Positions 35,335 to 43,844 of a DNA stretch of 64,000 bases are shown here, one piece after another. Numbering within the stretch: position 1 is the first letter of the stretch; each line of letters begins with the position of its first letter. The DNA is from Marinobacter zhejiangensis (GTDB lineage Bacteria > Pseudomonadota > Gammaproteobacteria > Pseudomonadales > Oleiphilaceae), in NCBI RefSeq assembly GCF_900114775.1, contig NZ_FOUE01000005.1, positions 172,937 through 236,936 on the forward strand, given 5' to 3'. A program made the translations under genes and the position numbers. The notes beneath the pieces are model-generated. The model did not search any database and had not been told where the DNA came from. It was given only the letters and a program-made list of their open reading frames with translations.

Positions 35335-36564
35335 TCAGGGCAGCAACCCCATCGCCTGGGCGGCAATGCGGTGCTTCAGCGGCTCGGCGCGATCAAGCCA
35401 GCGCATACCGGCATTACGGATCCAGCGCAACGGCAGCTCGTCACGGGCAAACAACTGCTTGAAGCCTTCCATCGCCGCCATCATGGCCAGGTTATCGCCC
35501 TTGCGCCGACGCTGGTAACGAGCCAGCACCAAGGGGTCATTGACCGCCACTTCCATGCCGCGCGCCCGCTCCAACTCTTCCAGTAACGCCCTGACGTCGG
35601 CATAGCCCAGGTTAACGCCCTGGCCGGCCAGGGGGTGAATTGTGTGGGCCGCATCGCCCACCAGTGCCAGACCATCGGCGATGTACTCCTTGGCATGACG
35701 CTGGCGTAGCGGGAATGCCCAGCGGCGGGAAACCGCCTTGAGCCCGCCCAACTGGCGTTCAATCGCCGCTTCCAGTTCGGCGCTGAAATCGGCATCGGAC
35801 AGCGCCATCAACCGGCGAGCCTCATCGGTGTCCTGTGACCAGACAATGGAGCAGAAATGCCCACCCTCTCCGTCGATACTCCCTTGCAGCGGCAGGAAGG
35901 CCAGTGGGCCGGTGGGTGAGAACCGTTGCCAGGCGGTGTAGTCGTGAGACTGTTCCGTCTGTACGGTACAGACAATCGCCTGCTGATCATAATCCCACTC
36001 CCGCGTGGGCAAACCGGCCCACTGCCGAACCCGCGATTGAGCGCCATCCGCAGCCACCACCAGTCGGGCAACCAGTTTCCGCCCGTCAGCAAAGGTCAGA
36101 GTACGCTCACCATCGGCACCCGTCATTCCGGTCACCGCAACACCGGAAAACACGGTGACCGAACTGTCTGCCAGCGCCAGAAACAGCGCCCGCACCAATA
36201 CCCGATTCTCGACAATAGCCCCCAGCTCAGCCACGCCCATGCTGGCCGCATCGAAATAGATGCGACCGGTACCATCGGCGTCCCAAACAGTCATCCCGGA
36301 ATAAGGGCAATGGCGCTGGCGCGCAACGTTTGGCCAGGCCCCCAGGTCCGCCAGCAAACGCTGGCTGGCCGCGGAAATCGCACTGACCCGCGGTTCGAAA
36401 TCATCAACGGTTGTGGCCGATCCCGGCTCCGCAAGCAATGGCTCGAGTTCAGCGGCCTCGATCAGCGCCACCTGCCAGCCCTGCTGAGATAACCCGAGTG
36501 CCAGGGCACTGCCAGTCATGCCACCACCCACCACAACCACATCAAACTGAAGGGGTTCAGTCAT
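35335..36564 (-). CDS. ubiI: UbiH/UbiI/UbiF-family FAD-dependent ubiquinone hydroxylase
   Basis: This 409-residue flavoprotein monooxygenase has the N-terminal FAD motif VVVVGGGMTGSALALGL, the DG motif ADGAQSRVR and the C-terminal GDAAHTIHPLAGQGVNLGYADV. It adds a hydroxyl group to the ubiquinone ring. Its position directly after ubiH (8-bp overlap) corresponds to visC/ubiI of E. coli. Sequence alone does not separate UbiI from UbiF regiospecificity. Confidence 0.82.
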   Translation of the reverse strand: MTEPLQFDVVVVGGGMTGSALALGLSQQGWQVALIEAAELEPLLAEPGSATTVDDFEPRVSAISAASQRLLADLGAWPNVARQRHCPYSGMTVWDADGTGRIYFDAASMGVAELGAIVENRVLVRALFLALADSSVTVFSGVAVTGMTGADGERTLTFADGRKLVARLVVAADGAQSRVRQWAGLPTREWDYDQQAIVCTVQTEQSHDYTAWQRFSPTGPLAFLPLQGSIDGEGGHFCSIVWSQDTDEARRLMALSDADFSAELEAAIERQLGGLKAVSRRWAFPLRQRHAKEYIADGLALVGDAAHTIHPLAGQGVNLGYADVRALLEELERARGMEVAVNDPLVLARYQRRRKGDNLAMMAAMEGFKQLFARDELPLRWIRNAGMRWLDRAEPLKHRIAAQAMGLLP

Positions 36565-37834
36565 CCATTACCTCCTGCGTAACAGCGCCAAACCGCGGCC
36601 GGCGTCCACCAAGCCCCATCGCGCTGCGGGCAAACCAGCGCTTGGCACCGGGAAGCAGGTCCAGACCAACCAACCCGGCGTCTCGGGCCAGCTTCATAGC
36701 GGGGATATCCAGACCGAAAATCTGGATCAGGGAGTCAGAAAACCTGACCGTGCTCTGGCAATCCCGGCGGTGGTTTTCCTGATAATGTCGCAGTATCTGC
36801 AAACTCCCCAGGTGTTCACCGCGGACCTGCGCCTGCTGCAGCTGTTCCACCAGCGCCATGATTCCCCGCAACGCCAGGTTAAAGCCCTGGCCCGCCACCG
36901 GGTGCAGGGTATGTGCGGCATTCCCGATCAGGGCAATGCCGGGACGTACCACCTCGTTAACGGTCGTCAGGGTCAGTGGGTAGTGGTGGCATTGGCCAAT
37001 CCGGGTGAACCTTCCAAGCCGCCAGCCAAAGCGCTGCTGCAATTGCTGGCAGCGTTCCTCATCCGTCACGGCGAGGATGCGTTCCAGGGCATCGTCCGTC
37101 AGGGTCCAGACCAGGGCGCTGTCGTGGCCAGCCCGGTCACCACTGCCATGGGGGAGCAGAGCCATTGGCCCGGCATCGGTGAATCGTTCGTAGGCAGTAA
37201 AACCATGGTCACAAGAGGTAGACACGTTGGCAATCAGGGCATGTTGCCCGTAGCTGGAACTGTCCACCCGGAACCCCAGTTGTTCACGCAGCCCGGAGCG
37301 GCCGCCATCGGCAATCACCACACACTGGGCCTGAAGCTCGGTGACGTGTTCGCCGGACGCAACCTGTACGGCAACCCCGCGAACGTTATTGGTGACGCCC
37401 CGAACCTGCGCCGGCGCCCGCCAGGTCACCTGGGGGCATGCCACCAGCGCTGACATCAGGCACAGGCCCAGCCAGCGGTTGTCGACAACATAACCCAGCG
37501 CGTCCTGGTCATGGTCGCTGGCGGCCAACCGGGTGGCGCCAAACCGGCCCCGGTCAGATACGTGGATATGGCGAATCGGCGTGGCATGGCGGGCCAGGGC
37601 ACCCCATAGATCCAGTTCCTCGAACATCAGCCGGGAGCCCCAGGCCAGCGCCGTGGAACGAGCATCGTAACTGGGTTGGTAGGTGTCCGCCGACGCGTCC
37701 GGCGTTAACGGGAATGCCTCCACGACGGTAATCCGAAGCGCCGGAATCGCCCGCGTCAGCGCCAGTGCCAGGGTCGCGCCAGCCAGCCCACCCCCGGCAA
37801 TTACAATATCGGTATCCAGTTGCTTGCGTGTCAC
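36557..37834 (-). CDS. ubiH: 2-octaprenyl-6-methoxyphenol hydroxylase UbiH
   Basis: This 425-residue FAD monooxygenase has IVIAGGGLAGATLALAL near the N-terminus, ADGGRSGLREQLG mid-protein, and GNAAHTLHPVAGQGFNLALRG towards the end, the UbiH-family signatures. It acts in the ubiquinone ring hydroxylation steps. It sits between pepP and the ubiI-like gene, as in E. coli. Confidence 0.9.
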   Translation of the reverse strand: MTRKQLDTDIVIAGGGLAGATLALALTRAIPALRITVVEAFPLTPDASADTYQPSYDARSTALAWGSRLMFEELDLWGALARHATPIRHIHVSDRGRFGATRLAASDHDQDALGYVVDNRWLGLCLMSALVACPQVTWRAPAQVRGVTNNVRGVAVQVASGEHVTELQAQCVVIADGGRSGLREQLGFRVDSSSYGQHALIANVSTSCDHGFTAYERFTDAGPMALLPHGSGDRAGHDSALVWTLTDDALERILAVTDEERCQQLQQRFGWRLGRFTRIGQCHHYPLTLTTVNEVVRPGIALIGNAAHTLHPVAGQGFNLALRGIMALVEQLQQAQVRGEHLGSLQILRHYQENHRRDCQSTVRFSDSLIQIFGLDIPAMKLARDAGLVGLDLLPGAKRWFARSAMGLGGRRPRFGAVTQEVMDD

Positions 37835-37836
37835 GA

Positions 37837-39156
37837 TCAGCTTGCCATCAGCGCTTCAATGCCATCGACGGTTTTCGGAACGCCGTCAGTCAGTACCTGG
37901 CAACCGTCCCGGGTAACGACCACGTCATCCTCGATACGGATGCCAATCCCCCGCCAGCGAGGGTCCACATCGGTGTTGCCGGGTGCGACATACAGGCCGG
38001 GCTCAACTGTCAGCACCATGCCCGGCTCAAGTTCCCGCCAAGCATCCCCCACCTTGTAGTCACCAACATCATGCACATCGAGCCCCAACCAGTGGCCGGT
38101 CCGGTGCATAAAGAATGGCTTGTAGGCCTCTTTCTCCAACACCTCCTCCAGGCTGCCCGCCAGCAGCCCCAGATCAATCAGGCCTCGACACAGCACCTCA
38201 AGAGCGGCCTCGTGGGGGTGATTCCAGTGATTGCCAGGCCGTACCGCGTCAATCGCCGCATACTGGGCCGCTAGCACTACTTCATAGAGGGCCTTCTGGT
38301 CCTCACTGAACTTGCCACTGACCGGGAAGGTACGGGTGATGTCGGAGGCATAGCACTCCAGCTCGCAGCCCGCGTCGATCAACACCAAGTCACCGTCTTT
38401 CAGTTCATCGCGGTTCTCGATGTAGTGCAGGATGCATCCGTTAGCCCCGGCCCCCACGATGGAGGGGTAGGCCGTTGAACGGGCACCGTGGTCCATGAAG
38501 GTGTGAACCAGCTCCGCTTCGAGGTTGTACTCGAACTCCCCGGCCCGGGCTCGCTTCATGGCCCGGCAATGAGCCTCGGCACTGATCTCTCCGGCTTTGG
38601 CCATGACTTTGATTTCGTTGGCACTTTTGTAGAGCCGGAGGTCATGGAGGTGGTGTTCCAGGGACACAAATTCACCCGGAGGCTGGGCGCCAGAGCGCAC
38701 CTTGCTGCCGATGGTTTTCACCCAATCCATAACCTGAGCATCGAAACTGTGGTCCTTACCCAGGGGGTAGTAAACCCGGCTGCGACCTTCGATCATGCCC
38801 GGCAGGATGTCGTCAATATCGGCAATGGGGAAAGCATCATCCATCCCGTAGCGCTCGATCGCGCCTTCCGGCCCTGCCAGGAACCCATCCCACAGTTCCT
38901 TTGCCGGGTCACGTTCCTTGCAAAACATCACCGACTCGCCGTGCTCCCGCCCGGGAATCACCACCAGAACCGCCTCTGGCTCATCAAACCCAGTCAGGTA
39001 GTGAAAGTCGCTGTCCTGGCGGAAGGGGTGCAGCACATCCCGGTTACGGACCCGCTCCGGTGCAGCCGGAACAATGGCGATGCTATCCGGTGCCATCCGC
39101 TCCATCAGTTTCTTGCGGCGTTCAGCAAACTCTTTGACGGGGATAATTGATGCCAT
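37837..39156 (-). CDS. pepP: Xaa-Pro aminopeptidase PepP
   Basis: This dimanganese aminopeptidase removes N-terminal residues before proline. The start is taken at the ATG at 39156 (439 residues); a GTG five codons upstream is possible. Metal ligands are in LIDAGCELECYASDITRTFPV and the HRTGHWLGLDVHDVGDY segment, followed by VLTVEPGLY and GIRIEDDVVV. It lies between ygfB and ubiH, a widely conserved arrangement. Confidence 0.93.
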   Translation of the reverse strand: MASIIPVKEFAERRKKLMERMAPDSIAIVPAAPERVRNRDVLHPFRQDSDFHYLTGFDEPEAVLVVIPGREHGESVMFCKERDPAKELWDGFLAGPEGAIERYGMDDAFPIADIDDILPGMIEGRSRVYYPLGKDHSFDAQVMDWVKTIGSKVRSGAQPPGEFVSLEHHLHDLRLYKSANEIKVMAKAGEISAEAHCRAMKRARAGEFEYNLEAELVHTFMDHGARSTAYPSIVGAGANGCILHYIENRDELKDGDLVLIDAGCELECYASDITRTFPVSGKFSEDQKALYEVVLAAQYAAIDAVRPGNHWNHPHEAALEVLCRGLIDLGLLAGSLEEVLEKEAYKPFFMHRTGHWLGLDVHDVGDYKVGDAWRELEPGMVLTVEPGLYVAPGNTDVDPRWRGIGIRIEDDVVVTRDGCQVLTDGVPKTVDGIEALMAS

Positions 39157-39185
39157 AAAGAAGGGTTCCACCGGTTATACAGGAG

Positions 39186-39776
39186 TTAATGCAATGTCTT
39201 CGATTCACGGGGTTCAGGGGCATTGTATTCGGTAAATACCGCCAATGCCCCCAAACGCACGTATTCGGTGATCTCGGTCAACTGCTGCTCACTTTCGTCG
39301 CTGTCGTCCTCGGCCTCGGAGACCTGACTGATGGCCACCAGATCCTCGATCAGCTCGCGGATTTCCTCCGGCGCAGAACCGAGGGAGGCACCAGCAACCA
39401 GTGCCATACCTTCCAGGAAGCCACGAATCCAGGCTGACAAAGCTTGCAGGCGCTGATCCAGGGAGTAGTCGTCATCGGGCAGTAGCGGCTGGAAGCTCAT
39501 ATCCGCCGCCTGGAGCCCGGCTAGGGTATCCGCGTAGGCTTGGCCGATAAACGCCACCAGCGTCTCAGACTCCTCGGTTGCGGTTTCAGGCAAACCCATA
39601 TGCTCACAGACCAGCACCTGCCAGTCCCGGCTTTCGAGGCGGTTACCCGCGGCCAGACGACCGCACAGGGCACCATGAAGTTCAGATGGGTGGCTAAAGG
39701 CCTTATGCTCGGTGAACACATTGGCCCACTGTTCAAATCCGTCTTGTTGACGGTGACTCGCGTCAGAATCAGACAT
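39186..39776 (-). CDS. ygfB: UPF0149 family protein YgfB
   Basis: This 196-residue acidic helical protein of the YgfB/YecA family has the segments HGALCGRLAAG and WIRGFLEGMALVAG. It is the first gene of the ygfB-pepP-ubiH-ubiI run. In P. aeruginosa YgfB affects beta-lactam resistance through AmpDh3 regulation; whether it does so here is unknown. Confidence 0.87.
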   Translation of the reverse strand: MSDSDASHRQQDGFEQWANVFTEHKAFSHPSELHGALCGRLAAGNRLESRDWQVLVCEHMGLPETATEESETLVAFIGQAYADTLAGLQAADMSFQPLLPDDDYSLDQRLQALSAWIRGFLEGMALVAGASLGSAPEEIRELIEDLVAISQVSEAEDDSDESEQQLTEITEYVRLGALAVFTEYNAPEPRESKTLH

Positions 39777-39879
39777 ACCGCTCGGGATTCCTGTCGTGAA
39801 TGGGTCAGCCCCCTATCCTAGCACTCACTGTGTCCGAAGGCATCGACACGATAGCCGCGAGCAGGCAACCAGGCGCACC

Positions 39880-39909
39880 TTGACCTCGCAGGGGCAAAGC
39901 CGATATAAA
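39880..39909 (+). promoter_or_regulatory. Sigma-70 promoter of the DUF2796 gene
   Basis: TTGACC (39880-39885) and TATAAA (39904-39909) are 18 bp apart; using ATATAA at 39903 the spacer is 17. It sits immediately upstream of a Zur-like operator, so repressor binding would cover the start of transcription. Confidence 0.6.
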
Positions 39910-39910
39910 C

Positions 39911-39923
39911 GTTATAACATAAC
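39911..39923 (+). promoter_or_regulatory. Near-consensus Zur operator
   Basis: GTTATAACATAAC differs at one position from the gammaproteobacterial Zur core GTTATAWTATAAC; with the flanking bases it reads CGTTAT-AAC-ATAACG, a perfect inverted repeat. It lies just after the -10 element and 18 bp before the DUF2796 ATG. Confidence 0.65.
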
Positions 39924-39940
39924 GATTTCGAGGACGAATA

Positions 39941-40486
39941 ATGCGTTTAAGCCGCCCATCACCGCTTTACTACATTCTCCCCCTTGCCACACTACCGGCA
40001 TTCGCAGCGGACAACCCGGCCGCCCACCAACACGGCCACGCCACACTTCAGGTGGTCATGGAAGGCCCAACCCTGTCCGTGCTGCTGGACTCGCCGGCTC
40101 ACAACCTGTTGGGTTTCGAACACCGGCCAGTTACCGCTGATGAACATCACCAGCTTAACCAGGCCACGGAGTGGCTAACAACGACGCCCCTGCTCACAGG
40201 CAACGGCATCGTTTGCGAGGTCCAGTCAGCGGACGTTGCAACGGGGCTGAACGAAGACGATCACGAACACTCGGAACACCACTCAGCCTCCGACCTCGGG
40301 CACTTCGACGTTGAGGTCACCCAACAAATCAGCTGCAACGACCAGCCCGATGATGGGGTCTGGACCTCCCCCCTGACCGAGCAGTTCGAGCACATGCAGC
40401 AGCTTGATGTGGAGTGGATCAGCCCTCAGGGCCAAGGCGCCAGTCGGTTAACTTCACGTGATCGTAGTTTCCGGGTGACACCCTAG
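39941..40486 (+). CDS. DUF2796 His-rich periplasmic zinc-binding protein (ZrgA-like)
   Basis: This 181-residue secreted protein has a signal peptide ending near residue 22. His-rich segments are HQHGH (residues 29-33) and a DDHEHSEHHS stretch (about 106-115), typical of the DUF2796/ZrgA family of zinc-regulated proteins. A Zur-like operator precedes the gene. It probably binds zinc in the periplasm and works with the neighbouring ABC ATPase and permease; this follows my memory of the zrg locus of Vibrio cholerae. Its stop codon overlaps that of the convergent DUF3299 gene within a shared CTAG. Confidence 0.82.
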   Translation: MRLSRPSPLYYILPLATLPAFAADNPAAHQHGHATLQVVMEGPTLSVLLDSPAHNLLGFEHRPVTADEHHQLNQATEWLTTTPLLTGNGIVCEVQSADVATGLNEDDHEHSEHHSASDLGHFDVEVTQQISCNDQPDDGVWTSPLTEQFEHMQQLDVEWISPQGQGASRLTSRDRSFRVTP

Positions 40487-40986
40487 TTAGAGTACAACTC
40501 GATCGAATCAGCCTGGATGACATAGGCAGCGGTCCCTATGTCGTGCTCAACCCGCTGGATCTCGATCGTTCCACTGACCCAGACCGGCTCGTACAACGCA
40601 TCAATACGAAAACCGGACGGATAGGTGACATGGATGATTTGATTGGGAGGTGGTGGTGGCACGTGGATACAGGCGCCGTAGTAAGGCACCAGGAAAAACT
40701 CCAGAATGGCCATATCCTGAGTGGTTTTGAGGGGCACAATAAAGCCCGCGATTTTTCCGCTGACACCGGACATTTCCGGCACGACCCGGCCAGTCATGAT
40801 TTCATCCGGCAGGGTCACCGCCTCATCGCCGTCATGGCCAATTTCGGGCAGGCTCTCCAGCAACGCCAGATCACTGGCGGGCATCAGTTCAAGCCAGTCG
40901 ATTTCCGTCAGTTCAGCAAAGGCCGGCGTTACCAGCATCAGCCAGAGCAGGAACCCGCTCAAGGGTCTGATTTTTTTAACTTTCAC
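40483..40986 (-). CDS. DUF3299 periplasmic protein of the zinc-linked locus
   Basis: I chose a GTG at 40986 with GAGG upstream, which gives 167 residues and a clean signal peptide ending TPAFA; the longer frame would run into the divergent ABC gene. The hallmark is YYGACIHVPPPPPNQIIHV. DUF3299 genes accompany DUF2796 and this ABC pair in several gammaproteobacteria, as I recall. No catalytic function is known; a role in metal handling in the periplasm is inferred from the neighbours. Confidence 0.8.
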   Translation of the reverse strand: MKVKKIRPLSGFLLWLMLVTPAFAELTEIDWLELMPASDLALLESLPEIGHDGDEAVTLPDEIMTGRVVPEMSGVSGKIAGFIVPLKTTQDMAILEFFLVPYYGACIHVPPPPPNQIIHVTYPSGFRIDALYEPVWVSGTIEIQRVEHDIGTAAYVIQADSIELYSN

Positions 40987-41045
40987 AATAAGAGCCCTCG
41001 TAAGACAATGCCACGGCATCATACACCAGCGCCTGGAACCGCGAT

Positions 41046-41759
41046 ATGAGTAGAGCCCCAACATTTCACGGCATCCATCGACCGGAGTCCGGTTATGCCA
41101 TTATCAGCCGTAACCTTGGATTTCGCTGGCCCGCGCAGGCTTCAGCGCTAACCTTTCCGGATATCCGACTGCCCCAGGGCGAGAGTCTCTTCCTTCGCGG
41201 CCCCAGCGGCAGCGGAAAAAGCACACTGCTCAGTCTCCTCAGTGGCCTTTCGTCATTGCAGGCCGGCGAGTTTCACATTCTGGGGCAAGCGGCCAGCATC
41301 CTTTCCAGGCGCCAACGGGACCGGCTGCGCGCAGATCATATGGGCGTCATCTTCCAGCAACTGAATCTGGTTCCCTATCTGAACACACTGCAAAACACCT
41401 TGCTGCCCTGCACCTTGTCCAAAACAAGGCGCAACCAGGCACACCCGAGCCCTGCCGACGAAGCCAGGGAACTGCTCACAGCGCTGGCCATCCCTGAATC
41501 CCACTGGCAGTTGCCCATCACCCGCCTGAGTCTTGGCCAGCAGCAGCGGGTAGCGGCCGCCAGGGCACTGATGGGCAACCCTGCCCTGATCCTGGCTGAT
41601 GAGCCGACATCAGCGCTCGACGCCACTAACCGGGACCGCTTTGTCGACCTGTTATTGACCCAGGCCCGCAAACGCCAGGCCTCCGTGTTACTGGTCAGCC
41701 ATGACGAAGCCCTAGCTCCCTGCTTCGACCACGAACTCAGCCTGGAAGAACTCCCATGA
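41046..41759 (+). CDS. LolD/MacB-like ABC transporter ATP-binding protein of the zinc-linked locus
   Basis: This 237-residue ATPase has a Walker A (GPSGSGKST), a Q-loop (VIFQQLNLVPYL), a signature LSLGQQQR and a Walker B (LILADEPTSALD), of the LolD/MacB/FtsE class. It overlaps the permease by 4 bp. Together they form a mechanotransmission-type ABC pair rather than a classical ZnuBC importer. With DUF2796 and DUF3299 neighbours, it matches the zinc-regulated zrg-type locus. Confidence 0.87.
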   Translation: MSRAPTFHGIHRPESGYAIISRNLGFRWPAQASALTFPDIRLPQGESLFLRGPSGSGKSTLLSLLSGLSSLQAGEFHILGQAASILSRRQRDRLRADHMGVIFQQLNLVPYLNTLQNTLLPCTLSKTRRNQAHPSPADEARELLTALAIPESHWQLPITRLSLGQQQRVAAARALMGNPALILADEPTSALDATNRDRFVDLLLTQARKRQASVLLVSHDEALAPCFDHELSLEELP

Positions 41760-43030
41760 ACCTGAGCGCCGCCTTGCGACTGTCTTCCGCCAGCCTCTGG
41801 CACCGCCGTGGCATCCTGGCCCTGGTAACCATCACCCTGACCCTCAGTGTCATGCTGCTTCTGGGCATCCAGTACCTGCGCACGGAGGTCCGGCAGTCGT
41901 TCACCAACACCATCGCCAACACCGACCTGATTGTGGGTGCCCGCAGCGGCCAGCTGAACCTTCTGCTGTACTCGGTGTTTCATCTTGGCGATGCCACCAA
42001 CAACATTCGTTGGAGCAGCTATCAGTCACTGAAACAAGACCCGCTGGTGGCCTGGACCGTGCCCCTGTCCCTCGGAGACAGCTATCAGGGCTACCGCGTC
42101 GTGGGCACCGACGACAATTTCCTCGCTTATGTTCAGTTCGGCAATGGCCAGTCACTGGAACTGGCTGCCGGTCAATGGTTTACCCAACTGTTTGATGTGG
42201 TACTCGGTGCAGAGGTCGCCCGCGCCATGGCCCACCAACCCGGGGACGACATCGTGCTGGCCCACGGCGGCGGTCGCGTCAGTTTCGTCAACCACAACCA
42301 GACCCCTTTTCGGGTTAGCGGCGTCCTGGCGGCGACAGGAACCCCCATTGACCGCGCGGTGTATGTCAGCCTGCCAGGCCTTGAGGCCATCCACGTCGGC
42401 TGGGAAGCGGGGGTGCCCTTGCCGGGACGAACTCCCTCCGCCGCCCAGCTCGAAACCATGAACCTTGCCCCAGACTCCCTGACGGCAACACTGGTCGGAC
42501 TCAAGAACCGCATGATGACGTTTCGGCTGCAGCGTCAGCTTAACCAGTCGCCGGAGGAACCTCTGACCGCCATTCTTCCCGGTGTGGCCCTCAGTGAGTT
42601 ATGGCGACTGCTAGGACAATTTGAGAAGACGCTGCTCGGAATTACCGGTTTTGTTGTGGTCACTAGCCTGATTGGGCTGGCCACCGTGCTGCTGACGCTC
42701 CAGGTCCATCGCAAGCAGGAAGTCGCGATACTGCGGGCGGCGGGAGCTTCACCCTCGCTGATCGCCTCGCTTTACTTGCTGGAGTGCCTGCTACTCGCTT
42801 TGCTGGCCAGCGGCTGCGCCCTGGTCATCATCTATGCCTCGATTGCCGCCAGCAGCGACTGGCTGCTACAGCAATTCGGCCTCGCCATCGGGGTTCGCCC
42901 CCTCGATACCACCGAGTGGAGCATACTGGCAGGCGTTCCTGCTGCGGCCCTGCTGGTGGGAATTTTGCCCGCGCTAAGGGCCTGGTGGCGCAGTCGCGAA
43001 ACTCAATTCGGGACAACGTCCACTGAATAA
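41756..43030 (+). CDS. FtsX/LolC-like ABC transporter permease of the zinc-linked locus
   Basis: This 424-residue protein has one N-terminal membrane helix (about 20-40), a large periplasmic domain (about 45-280) and three C-terminal helices, the MacB/FtsX topology. It contains the conserved HRKQEVAILRAAGASPSLI cytoplasmic loop. It pairs with the preceding ATPase and may act with the DUF2796 protein in the periplasm. The substrate or mechanical role is not known; zinc is inferred from context. Confidence 0.85.
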   Translation: MNLSAALRLSSASLWHRRGILALVTITLTLSVMLLLGIQYLRTEVRQSFTNTIANTDLIVGARSGQLNLLLYSVFHLGDATNNIRWSSYQSLKQDPLVAWTVPLSLGDSYQGYRVVGTDDNFLAYVQFGNGQSLELAAGQWFTQLFDVVLGAEVARAMAHQPGDDIVLAHGGGRVSFVNHNQTPFRVSGVLAATGTPIDRAVYVSLPGLEAIHVGWEAGVPLPGRTPSAAQLETMNLAPDSLTATLVGLKNRMMTFRLQRQLNQSPEEPLTAILPGVALSELWRLLGQFEKTLLGITGFVVVTSLIGLATVLLTLQVHRKQEVAILRAAGASPSLIASLYLLECLLLALLASGCALVIIYASIAASSDWLLQQFGLAIGVRPLDTTEWSILAGVPAAALLVGILPALRAWWRSRETQFGTTSTE

Positions 43031-43104
43031 CATCCCTGTAAATTGACCGGGTTACAGTCCACACATATAGTTATCCATTCACTGTTAACGTAACTGGACG
43101 TACC

Positions 43105-43311
43105 ATGGAACAGTCCGAACTGCAGGCATTGGCGGACAAGCTGGACAGACTGATTGAACGCTGTAAAAAACTGGAGCGTGATAATGCAGCCATGCGCGAG
43201 CTGCAGGATGACTGGCAACGGGAGCGTGCCCAGTTAATCCAGAAGAACGATCTTGCCAAGAACAAGATTGAAGCCATGATTGGACGCCTCCGGGCTCTGG
43301 AGCAGCACTGA
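43105..43311 (+). CDS. ZapB-like small coiled-coil protein (TIGR02449 family)
   Basis: This 68-residue, fully helical coiled-coil protein runs MEQSELQALADKLDRLIERC then KKLERDNAAMRELQ. It matches the small family always found upstream of zapA in Pseudomonas-like genomes. It overlaps zapA by 1 bp. It probably acts with ZapA at the cell-division ring (inference). Confidence 0.82.
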   Translation: MEQSELQALADKLDRLIERCKKLERDNAAMRELQDDWQRERAQLIQKNDLAKNKIEAMIGRLRALEQH

Positions 43312-43604
43312 TGCCGGAACAGCCAACGACGCTTGAGGTTAAAATCCTCGATAAGGAATACCTGGTTGCCTGTCCGGCCAATCAGCAGAAAGCACTCATG
43401 GATGCGGCCAGCCATCTGGACAAGAAAATGCGGGAGATCCGTACCAGTGGCAAGGTGTTTGGCACCGAACGCATTGCCGTGATGGCGGCGCTGAACATTA
43501 CCCATGACATGCTTCATCAGGACACCATGTCCGACGCCGCCTCGGATCTCCTCAAAACCATGAGCGACAAGCTCGGTGCCGCACTCGGCGACGCCGACAG
43601 TTAA
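43311..43604 (+). CDS. zapA: Cell division protein ZapA
   Basis: This 97-residue protein has the N-terminal VKILDKEYLVACP strand region and a C-terminal coiled coil. ZapA cross-links FtsZ filaments at the division site. Position before 6S RNA and ygfA matches the classical zapA-ssrS-ygfA order. Confidence 0.92.
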   Translation: MPEQPTTLEVKILDKEYLVACPANQQKALMDAASHLDKKMREIRTSGKVFGTERIAVMAALNITHDMLHQDTMSDAASDLLKTMSDKLGAALGDADS

Positions 43605-43622
43605 CGCAACACGGAATCGGGT

Positions 43623-43653
43623 TTGCATTCCCCCCCGGTGATCGCTCTATAAT
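43623..43653 (+). promoter_or_regulatory. Sigma-70 promoter of 6S RNA
   Basis: TTGCAT (43623-43628) and a perfect TATAAT (43648-43653) are 19 bp apart. Transcription would start near 43660, at the first base of the 6S RNA terminal stem. Confidence 0.7.
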
Positions 43654-43659
43654 AGGCCA

Positions 43660-43843
43660 ACTTCCTGGGTTGTTCGCCGGTCGGATACGTCCTCGAGCCG
43701 ATGCGCAATACCCAGGTGGCCACTCTAGGGCATTGTGAGCATGTCCCCCGCGGGGGAAAGCCTAATCTGCCACAGCGGCCACCAACCTTGAACCTTGGGT
43801 TCAAGGGCCACATCCGATAACGGCAACCTGGGAAGCTTTTTTT
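43660..43843 (+). ncRNA. ssrS: 6S RNA
   Basis: 6S RNA mimics an open promoter and holds sigma-70 RNA polymerase in stationary phase. The region has a terminal stem in which CTTCCTGGGTTG near 43661 pairs with CAACCTGGGAAG near 43825-43836. A large GC-rich interior and a closing T-run (43837-43843) follow. Location between zapA and ygfA, length of about 184 nt and the strong TATAAT upstream are all typical. The exact ends are estimated from the stem and the promoter. The ygfA ATG follows at once at 43845, so the gene is likely co-transcribed, as in E. coli. Confidence 0.88.
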
Positions 43844-43844
43844 A

